Assembly (NCBI RefSeq): GCF_028583425.1
Contig: NC_072791.1
Span: 193,664,311-193,728,310, forward strand
Direction of reading: 5' to 3'
Origin: Eublepharis macularius
Lineage: Eukaryota; Chordata; Lepidosauria; Squamata; Eublepharidae
Length of the DNA: 64,000 nt
Shown: positions 56,461 to 64,000 of the stretch, piece after piece
Layout of the letters: the number at the start of each line of letters is the position of its first letter
Position numbering within the stretch: the first letter of the stretch is position 1
Notes under the pieces: model-generated
What the model was told of the DNA's origin: nothing
The model's database searches: none
Seen by the model: only the letters and a program-made list of their open reading frames with translations
Program-made: the position numbers and the translations under genes

Positions 56461-57405
56461 CCCGGGGTCGTGATGGGCCAGGCTCCCATTCCGCAGGAGA
56501 TCCTGCCAAGGGGGCAGACTCACATATGTCCATTGGGACATCCGCAGGAGCTTGGGAAACCAAACCTGTCTCGGCCAAAAGGGGGTCACAAGGATGCAGT
56601 CCGTCCTGTCCACCTCTATTTTGCACAGGACCCTGGGAATCAAGGGGAACGGTGGAAACATATAATGCAACCCTTGGGTCCACGTAAACTGGAAGGCATC
56701 CCCAACAGAGAGGGGGTCGCTCCCAGCCCTCGAACAGAACCTCTGGGCCTTGGTGTTGTCCGCAGTTGCGAACACATCTATGTCCGGATGGCCCCACATC
56801 TGAAAGATCGGCCCAATGCACTCTGCGTTCAGTTCCCACTTGTGGTCCAACAAGAGGACCCTGCTCAGGGCATCTGCCCGAGTGTTGTCTGAACCTGCCA
56901 CGTGTATAGCTCGAAGCATCACACCATTCCTGATTGCCCACTGCCAAGTGAGCGTGGCTACCTGGCAGAGAGCCATGGATGCTGTGCCCCCTTGCTGATT
57001 TATGTAGTACATGGCTGTCATGTTGTCCGTCTGTACCAACACCTGGTGATTTTGTAGCAATGCTGCAAGGGACACAAGTGCGAAACAAATGGCTCTTAGT
57101 TCAATCACGAAGTCAAGAAGCACAAAAAGCACAGAGCAACGAAGCACATGTTCTCTCCAAGCGGCGGCAAGAAGAGAACTGAGGAAAAGGGGCCGTTGGT
57201 CGCTGGAGGAGCATGTGACCGTTTGGGCGGGAAAACAGTTGCTGAGGCGCGCGACAAATGGCCCCTTCGGAGCTATAGAAGCTGTAGAAAACTCTCCGGC
57301 AGCTGGCCTGCACCTGTGCAGTCCCCATGTGTGGAGGCACAGAAGAACGAAGATGAACCTTCCTTCCAAAGTTTGTTACTAGAGTTAAGACAGGTCTTAG
57401 AGACA
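55890..57405 (-). mobile_element. DIRS-like tyrosine-recombinase retrotransposon fragment
   Basis: On the minus strand the order is RNase H, a linking domain and a tyrosine recombinase, as in DIRS elements. The RT proper is missing upstream, where the fragment meets an L2 LINE end. The recombinase is cut after its first catalytic arginine box. GC content is higher than in the flanks. Neither end shows DIRS terminal repeats, so it is an internal fragment. Confidence 0.85.
56419..57369 (-). pseudogene. DIRS RNase H and linker domain remnant
   Basis: A 316-codon frame. The N-terminal third is scrambled relative to the family. Then ELRAICFAL, VQTDNMTAMYYINQQGGT and DNTRADALSR mark the RNase H fold with its acidic residues. 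These are followed by PDIDVFATADNTKAQRF and LHYMFPPFPLIPRVLCKI, the conserved block that follows RNase H in DIRS-type elements. The frame stops at 56419 while the recombinase is read in another phase from 57088-56063. Confidence 0.8.
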
Positions 57406-57460
57406 ATTAGTTTAGTTTAGTTTAGTTTAGTTTAGTTTAGTTTAGTTTAGTTTAGTTTAG

Positions 57461-57489
<29 letters not shown>
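57406..57489. repeat. (TTTAG)n microsatellite at a LINE 3' end
   Basis: About 16 pure TTTAG units. It lies exactly where the minus-strand L2 LINE at 57490-58044 ends, so in the element's sense it is (CTAAA)n, a terminal simple repeat of the kind found in L2/CR1 LINEs. Confidence 0.9.
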
Positions 57490-57491
<2 letters not shown>

Positions 57492-58044
57492 CGGTGTTTA
57501 ACCCGCCTTCCCCACAAGTGGGCTCAGGACAGGGTACAACAGTCATAAAATACAATTATATAGCAGATTCTACAATAAAATTCAGCCATTAAAATTATAT
57601 ATATACAAAAACCTGATCTAGTTGGCTACACATTCCTGCCCCCAGCATACAAAGAGGAGGTAAACAGACACATGAGCTGTACTCGAACACCGGAGACCGG
57701 TGGGAGGCTCAATGACGGTCCTGACGCTGCCCTCAACCATAAGCCTGGTGGAACATCTCCGTCTTACAGGCCGACCGAAATGATACAAGATCCTGGCGGG
57801 CCCGAATGTCCTCAGACAGAGAGTTCCACTAGGTTGGGGCCAGGACCGAAAAGGCCCTGGCCCTGGTTGAGGCCAAACGAGCCTCCCTAGGGCTAGGGAT
57901 CACCAGTAAGTTCTTACCTGCTGAACGAAGCGCTCTCCGGGGCACATACAGGGAGAGATGGTCCCTCAGGTATGCTGGTCCCAATCCGTTTAGGGCTTTA
58001 AAGGTTAACTGTGTTAACACAATGGTCCTCACACATTCTACCAC
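57490..58044 (-). pseudogene. L2-type LINE 3' end
   Basis: The minus strand reads QLTFKALNGLGPAYLRDHL, LYVPRRALRSAGK and EARLASTRARAFSVLAPT, the L2 C-terminal region. A stop replaces a residue just before WNSLSEDIRARQD. The untranslated tail then runs to the TTTAG repeat. All upstream RT and endonuclease sequence is missing, a normal 5' truncation. Confidence 0.8.
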
Positions 58045-58101
58045 TAGAAATATTCACTTCCTATATTCATTTCCTATGTAAGAGTGTCCTCAATTTATTT
58101 A

Positions 58102-58153
58102 AAACAGGAACAGATGGAACATATGCTAACTATAAAACTGTAAAAAAGAAAAT
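58102..58153 (+). repeat. 52-bp direct repeat, left copy
   Basis: From aaacaggaacagatggaaca to gtaaaaaagaaaat. It is repeated at 58707-58759 with one extra A. The 553 bases between hold a SINE and unidentified sequence. Confidence 0.9.
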
Positions 58154-58236
58154 ACTCCGATAGCTGTGGGGTACAAAATTACAGGATGCACATCACATGA
58201 TGCCTTAGTGTGCAGGCACATCCATTTATACAGATG

Positions 58237-58530
58237 TACCCCGTGGCACAGAGTGGTAAGTGGCCGTACTGCAGCCCAAGCTCTGCTCATGACCTGAGTT
58301 CGATCCTAGCGGAAGCTGGGTTCAGGTAGCCAGCTCAAGGATGACTCAGCCTTCCATCCTTCTGAGGTTCCCAGTTTCCTGGGGGTAAAGTATAGATGAC
58401 TGGTGAAGGCCATGGCAAACCACCCCATTAAAAGTCTGCCAAGAAAATGTCGTGATATGACATTCCCCCCATGGGTCAGTAATGGCTCGGTGCTTGCACA
58501 GGGGACTACCTATACCTTTATCCTAATGAC
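58237..58530 (+). repeat. tRNA-derived SINE (fourth family)
   Basis: Head 'ggcacagagtggtaagtgg' and B box 'gagttcgatccta'. Body 'gttcaggtagccagctcaagg', 'aggccatggcaaaccacc' and 'ggctcggtgcttgcacaggg', with tail 'acctatacctttatc'. It is the only copy here; I recognise it as a common reptilian SINE type. Confidence 0.8.
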
Positions 58531-58706
58531 AAGAAACACCCGTCCCTCTGGAGATCCCTGGGAGGGAGCTAAGTCCTAAACAATGAGAATGCTAGTAATT
58601 CTCAGCTTAAAAAAATTAACAAGACATTCCCCAAAGAAAAACAGTGACAAAATACGGACAGTGATTTCCCCCGGACAGGAATCAGAAAATAGGGACCATT
58701 GCTGAT

Positions 58707-58759
58707 AAACAGGAACAGATGGAACATATGCTAACTATAAAACTGTAAAAAAAGAAAAT
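58707..58759 (+). repeat. 52-bp direct repeat, right copy
   Basis: Identical to 58102-58153 except for one extra A in the A run. Confidence 0.9.
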
Positions 58760-59957
58760 TGCAACACAAGGTATCTTTTTTTTAAAGAAGCCTTGTCAGG
58801 TAATGAAAGGTGCTATGCTTGCAAAGGTTTCTAGAACGACATTTTAATTGCATTAAGTTGTGACTAAGAAATGAGTCTGGTTTTGCAGTGAATACATTAT
58901 GTAAATATTAACAATTTAAGCAGAAATTATCCAAATGTAGTGAACCTTTAAAAAAACGACTTGTCCCTCACAAAAGTGTTTTCAATATATTCCTAAAATG
59001 CTAAACAGAAACTGAAAAAAAAATAATTAAATAGCCACGATAAAATTAGCATAAGTAAAAAATGTCACAGGAAATAGTTAACCAAAAAGTAGAAAGAAGA
59101 TCTGAGAGTCACTACCTCCAGAAATATTCCTTACTCAAAACAGTTAAAGTCAAGCTAAATATTTATTATTGCATTTATAGCCAATCTTCCTTCCATCACA
59201 GCACATGTGGTGTATATAGTGTTCCTAAGAAGTCTCCAGTCTAGGCTAGGCCAGACCTAGATCTGATCAGCTTCAGTAAGATTTCTAAATCCTGTGCCAT
59301 TCAGCTATATTGTAAGGCTCAAACAGAAGTTACTTCAGCACAAATGTGGATGTATTCTCTTGCCTCGTTCTTTCAAGCATTTACTGAGATAGCATCTAAG
59401 GATACAGCTGTATCCTTAGTAATGTAATGTAATATCATTCTTAAGCAATTCGATGCATTAGGTGATGTATATAGCATATTATAAAAATACAAACTTAAAT
59501 AGTGACAATTGCAGACCAGTAATATCCCCTGAAATTTGTTCCTTGTAGAGTCTCAGAAGCAGCATAAGGAGCAAACAAGGGGTCTGCAGTGGGGAAGGGA
59601 GTTGGTAAGCATGCCTGTTGCCTTCCACAAAAGGAATTGCCATTGAGTCAGTTGAACTAAGTGGTTGGGTACATGCCAGTATGAGCAACAGTCAATTATT
59701 ATCCATTGCCAGTTAGTGCAGAAAAAGAAGACGAGTGCTTCAAGTGCTTTGAACATTTAGTTCAAAGGAGGAGGGTTTTTTTGTATTTCATCTAGCACAG
59801 ATAATACTGAATGGTTCCAGTAATATAAGCAAGAGGTACACTCAGCCATTTCGTAATGACTTTGGCCTGGGAAGAAAAGCATAATGGTTCCCCCAGAAAA
59901 ACAGAATGAAATCCAACCACTGGGATATATGATTCTTTGCCAGTTTAACTGTAGGTT
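58760..59957. other. single-copy AT-rich sequence
   Basis: No gene or repeat recognised. Confidence 0.4.
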
Positions 59958-60176
59958 AAGGTTGCCAATGTTGATTTTGGAAATACCTGGATATTTGGTG
60001 GCAGAGCCTGGGGAGGGTGGCGTTGAGGAGGCGAAGGACTCAGTCGGGATGTGATGCCATAGAATTTGCTCTCTGAAGCTGTCATGCTCTCCAGGGGAAC
60101 TGATCCCTGTAGTCTGGATATCAGTTGTAATTTTGGGAGTTCTCCAGTCCCCCTCCCCAGAGGTTAGCAACCCTAC
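59958..60176. mobile_element. GGTTGCCAA-ended miniature element
   Basis: Ends AAGGTTGCCAATG and GGTTAGCAACCCTA. The interior has 'aatacctggatatttggtgg', 'gcctggggagggtgg' and 'tctccaggggaactgatccc', a sequence I recognise as highly repeated in squamates. The inner arms are partly complementary. Superfamily and target duplication are not resolved. Confidence 0.6.
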
Positions 60177-60379
60177 CTTTGCTCCCAAAGCCAACAAAAC
60201 TAGGCCAAGTTCACACACTTCCAAAAGATTTTCAGGTTTATTTATGAATGACTGGGACAAATTAAAATTCCTACATAGTAAACCAAATCAGCAATTCCCA
60301 CTTTTGCATTGGCCTAGAATATTGAAGTAATTTACTAGAGGAACCATCCAGTAGGCTCGTGGAGTCAATTCTCCTTTAA

Positions 60380-60539
60380 GTTTCAGGTGGGTAGCCGTGT
60401 TGGTCTTTAGTTAAAAAGCAAGATCCAGATCCACTAGCCCCTTAAAGATCACTAAATTTCGAAGGCATGCGCTTTTGAGAGTCAAATGAAGGGAGCTTTT
60501 ATTTTTGAAAGCTAGTTGGTCTTAAGGGGCTATTGGACC
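60380..60539. mobile_element. short inverted PLE tail unit
   Basis: A 160-bp unit. The minus-strand tail (tagccgtgttggtcttta ... ccactagccccttaaag) faces a plus-strand tail (gggagcttttattttt ... ggggctattggac). Flanks CAATTCTCCTTTAA (60366-60379) and CAATTATCCTTTAA (60540-60553) match at 13 of 14 bases, a clear target duplication. The hammerhead core at the junction is destroyed. Confidence 0.75.
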
Positions 60540-60751
60540 CAATTATCCTTTAAATATATATACATGGAAATTCACATTTCCCCAAAAGCATGCCTTTTGT
60601 TGCAATTCAGACATCTGAATGATCAATATAATATTAATCTCTCTTTCTCTTTTGTGTTCTGGTATCAAAAAACATAGTGGGCAGGACTTAGGCACAGAAA
60701 TACCTTTCAACATGGGAGCTGATCTTTGAAATGTAAATTGTATTTATATTA

Positions 60752-61117
60752 ATAATAACATTCAATTTATATACCACCCTTCAGGATGACTTAACGCCCA
60801 CTCAGAGCGGTTTAAACAGGATGTTATTATTATCCCCACAACAATCACTCTGTGAGGTGGGTGGGGCTGAGGGCCAAGCTACACATGACGAATGACACTT
60901 GAACGGCAAGTGTATTTCTCCCTGTTCACTTGCCCTCCACTCAATCCACTTGCTGTTCAAGTGTCATTCGTCATGTGTAGCTTGGCCCTGAGAGAGCTCC
61001 TGGAAGCTGTGAGTCTGACCCAAGGTCACCCAGCTGGCTTCAGTGGAGGAGTGGGGAATCAAACTCGGTTCTCCAGATTAGAGTCCTGCCACTCTTAACC
61101 ACTACCCCAAACCTATT
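60752..61117 (-). repeat. tRNA-derived SINE interrupted by a CTNAG element
   Basis: The minus-strand relative of 3188: tail (tataccacccttcaggatga), body (gtgaggtgggtggggctgag, aaggtcacccagctggcttc) and head (actcttaaccactacccca). It is interrupted at 60872-60987; removing the insert and one CTGAG restores 'gggctgagagagct'. Confidence 0.9.
60872..60987. mobile_element. inverted-repeat element (CTNAG-target family), nested in SINE
   Basis: 116 bases with perfect long terminal inverted repeats GGCCAAGCTACACATGACG and complement, extending through 'aatgacacttgaac'. It is flanked by exact CTGAG (60867-60871 and 60988-60992). The SINE consensus shows that the target held CTGAG once. This is the cleanest copy of the family. 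Confidence 0.92.
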
Positions 61118-63643
61118 TGAGGCCTTTTCCTCACATCCGAATATTATTAGAGCCTCTGTCCTAAACAGCTGCTTGAGTCCCAGCACCATTTTAAAAGAAA
61201 TAATTCCAGCCTTTTTTGTATTACTATAAGTAGTAAATATGAGTTTTTCTATATTCAAAAAATACAAAATAAAGCCAAACTTAAGAATTTTCCCTCAGTC
61301 CACTTTGGGCTTCATTCTGTGATCTATAAGCAATTTTGGAATTCAGCAGGGGATAATTCAGTGTGGGAGGGAGGAGGGTCACTTTCATACCATGCTTCAA
61401 AGTCCCATTCTTTAAAATATTCAGTTTTAAATTTGGGTGATCTGGGCCAAAAGGCAACTTATGGCCCTGGCAATTATTTACCACCCATTCTATGTGATGC
61501 ATTAATTTCTTGATAAACATTTACCTGAAGGGTTCTAGAAGTTTCTGGTTCATGGGCAGATCTAAATCCTCCAAATCTAAACTTCGGGATTTGCATGTAA
61601 GGAAATACATTGGCTGGCTATTAAAAAATACTTAGAATGAAAAAACCTTGAACCCTTGGCCTGCAGCCGAAGGCAGAAATTTGTTTTATAACATGAGTTA
61701 CAATATCAGGCTGAATTTGCCTCTAGCAGGCAGTTATTCACATTCTTAATGAACTTACTTCCATAACATTTATATTTTCTTGTTATCTACCAGCCTGCTT
61801 TCTCTGTAAAACATAGCAAAGGCACTCCCTGTTTAAAGCTCTGATAAAAATCCTTTTGACAGGATGGCTTCCTACATTTGAGTCATCTTTTGTAGCCGCA
61901 AAATACATTTCAATGGTCTCTAAAATGTTTTAAATGAGCAGAGTGAAATATATTTATTTGCCTTTAATCTTACTGGTATATTCAGTACAAGTTATTGTCT
62001 CTTCATTGCTCAGAGAGATGTTTTTTTCTAACACTGCTTAAGAGGCTATAAACCTCAGGGGTGTCTATCTCCTGCAATGTAATTAATTTTAATTGTATTA
62101 CAGACGTATTCAGATTTGCTAACTTCTGTCTTCTTAAGAGAGAGAAACAGACAGAGAAAACATAATGTGCGTACTAATTAGGGCGCTAAAATGGAAAAAT
62201 ATCTCAATGATAGAAGGAATATGTATATTTCCTTTCATCAGAAAACATCTTCAGTAGTTGGGGGAGTTTATTGGGTTTTTTTCCCCATCTCAGGAACACT
62301 ATAGATACTGAACTTGCCTTCAGCATGAAAATGTTTTTGTGTGTCTAGTCCGTTTCTGACAAGAGATACAGACTGTACTGAATAGTAGCTAAAATTTACT
62401 TGGTAACAGAAAAGTAGTCACTTCCTGTGATCACTTTGTCTTTTTAGTATTCAGCCCAGAGGATTCAGAAAAAGATTACATTTACCATAATTAACATATA
62501 TGTAAATGGAGATCATGGCTATGAATGATAAATTTTCATAGCAATTTAAACCTTGTTCAAATTAATCAACCATACAGACACTTGATTAATGAAAGGCAGC
62601 ATCACTTTAAAATGCAACATGTTAATATATATTTCTGTTATCGCTGATCAAAGAATCTTTAAACATAAACCAATTAAGCCAAGGTTCAATTTTACTGGTT
62701 TAATTCCTCCATGATTATAACAGTATCAGGGAGGGGGAAAAATAAGAGCCTATTTCATATTTATTCACTAAATTGACTTGTAAAGCAGAGTCATGCGATG
62801 CATTAATAAAAATTATATCCAGAAAATCATGAGATTTTCAGTTTAACCAAAACATGAACAAAGAGTATTCCATCCTCCCCACCCCCAAAATGCTCACATC
62901 TTTATATCTGAATCTTCAAGTAGACTTTTGGCACAAGGGTCCTCCCACACCCTGCCCAGTACCCACTGCTCTTCCTATCATACAAACCTGACACAACAGA
63001 AATTAAGCCACTGAAACTTTTCAGTGATATGGAAAGCTTTTCCTGCGTCAATGCAGGCTACTATGAACCTGAGGCAGAGGAGCCGTAGCAGCGGCTACCC
63101 TGATTTACCACACTGGGCACTGGCCGTAACAGAACTCTAGAATGAATTGGCTTATAAGTTATAATAAGTAAGCTGTTTAGGAGAAATGTCCTTGTGGGAA
63201 TACATCGGGCACTTCCTCCCTGCCAAGAATAGCAAGGAAAGGCAGCTTTGCACCAGGGATCAACTCAGGTCCCTGGATTCCACCCTACCCCTTGCACAAG
63301 AGTCGGCTGCCTGGAAGTTGCACTGTGTCTAGGTCATAATGGAAGCTGCTTTCTTAAAGAGCATTCTTATTGCATTTGCTTTTCATATTGAGGTACTTAT
63401 TTTATATGGTAAAGGGAATATTGCTTTAAAGGAACATTGTAGGGGAGAAAAAGGACTGTTGGAGAAGAGTTCTTTGAATATAGTATTTACATTCTGTAAC
63501 TTCAATGTAGAATTAATGCTAACTAAAAACTGCTAAATGCTGATTCTGAGAATTGTACGGTTCCCCTGGCTTTATACTAGCTTTGCTCATTCTTAAATGT
63601 ATTGAGTGATTGCCTTTCTAAGTCACTTGGATTTGAACCTTGT
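61118..63643. other. single-copy region with conserved-element candidate
   Basis: No repeat or coding family recognised in 2.5 kb. About 61730-62880 is continuously repeat-free, AT-rich but not simple, and dense in homeodomain-type motifs (aattaatcaacc, cttgattaatg, gtaattaatttt). It is a weak candidate for conserved regulatory DNA. Confidence 0.35.
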
Positions 63644-63911
63644 ATAATAATAAAAATAACAACAACAATAACAACAACATTTGATTTATATACCGCCCTT
63701 CAGGACAACTTAATGCCCACTCAGAGCGGTTTACAAAGTATGCTATTATTATCCCCACAACAAACACCCTGTGAGGTGGGTGGGGCTGAGAGAGTTCCAG
63801 AGAGCTGTGACTAGCCCAAGGTCACCCAGCTGGCTTCAAGTGGAGGAGTGGGGAATCAAACCCAGCTCTCCAGATTAGAGTCCTGCTCTCTTAACCACTA
63901 CACCAAACTGC
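63644..63911 (-). repeat. tRNA-derived SINE (gtgtagtggttaag type), minus strand
   Basis: (aac)n tail, then 'tatataccgcccttcagga', 'gtgaggtgggtggggctgag', 'aaggtcacccagctggcttc' and a head with 'ggaatcaaacccagctctcc' and 'cttaaccactacaccaaa'. It is an uninterrupted reference for the split copy at 60752. Confidence 0.9.
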
Positions 63912-64000
63912 TTCATTGTAGTCTACTGGGTGAGTCAGTAGACAGAGTCAAAATTCCTACCTCTTCAGTTAAAAATCAGCAAAATTTATCTACTTAATGT

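Noticed and set aside
56425..56892. 155-codon plus-strand frame
   Set aside because: It is antisense to the DIRS RNase H and recombinase region, which has clear motifs.
63644..63911. tRNA genes suggested by B-box motifs here and at 491, 3188, 7917, 21362, 46549 and 58237
   Set aside because: No cloverleaf with acceptor stem can be closed, and each head is joined to a SINE body that recurs elsewhere.

Overview
The window looks like intergenic DNA from a squamate reptile; a lizard, possibly gecko-like, fits best. This rests on the repeats: tRNA-derived SINEs, 5S-rRNA-derived SINEs, L2 and CR1 LINEs, Penelope-like elements (PLEs), a DIRS-like element, a mag-type Ty3/Gypsy element and several hAT families together. 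The species cannot be fixed from the sequence. I recognise no host protein-coding exon, tRNA gene, rRNA gene or CRISPR. Every coding signal I can support belongs to a transposable element.

Layout. 1-5 kb: tRNA-type SINEs, a CTNAG-target miniature element, a TA-target fold-back element and LINE tails. 5.04-6.13 kb: GC-rich probable solo LTR. 6.1-12.2 kb: mostly single-copy DNA with SINEs, copies of a GGTTGCCAG-ended miniature repeat and one short PLE unit. 13-20.6 kb: degraded 5S SINEs, L2 fragments, an LTR-like insertion, a CR1 3' end, two inverted PLE units and a palindromic hAT element. 24.3-25.2 kb: an 871-bp hAT element. 25.4-31.1 kb: a decayed Ty3/Gypsy (mag-like) element whose 5' LTR is split by a sister hAT copy. 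33-36.7 kb: L2 tail, a second LTR-like insertion, a long (GAAA)n tract, a 5S SINE and a second palindromic hAT element. 36.7-41.9 kb: quiet. 42.2-44.2 kb: minus-strand LINE split by a SINE. 46-47.4 kb: LTR-like segment, SINE and small repeats. 48.5-49.6 kb: a PLE with an open GIY-YIG endonuclease frame and hammerhead-like motifs. 49.8-50.7 kb: third hAT copy. 55.35-58.05 kb: nested SINE, DIRS-like fragment and L2 3' end. 58-64 kb: SINEs, small inverted-repeat elements, a short PLE unit and single-copy DNA.

Most useful observations: (1) PLE tails carry hammerhead-ribozyme-like cores whose helices vary in a compensating way between subfamilies; (2) several loci hold short inverted tail-to-tail PLE units, each with its own 9-14 bp target duplication; (3) three inverted-repeat elements with related ends have 5-bp targets fitting CTNAG; (4) three hAT copies of 870-872 bp have exact 8-bp duplications, one inside the Gypsy LTR, which gives a relative date. 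Stretches near 6.5-7.0, 22.0-22.5 and 61.7-62.9 kb are repeat-free with homeodomain-type AT motifs and are weak candidates for conserved regulatory DNA.
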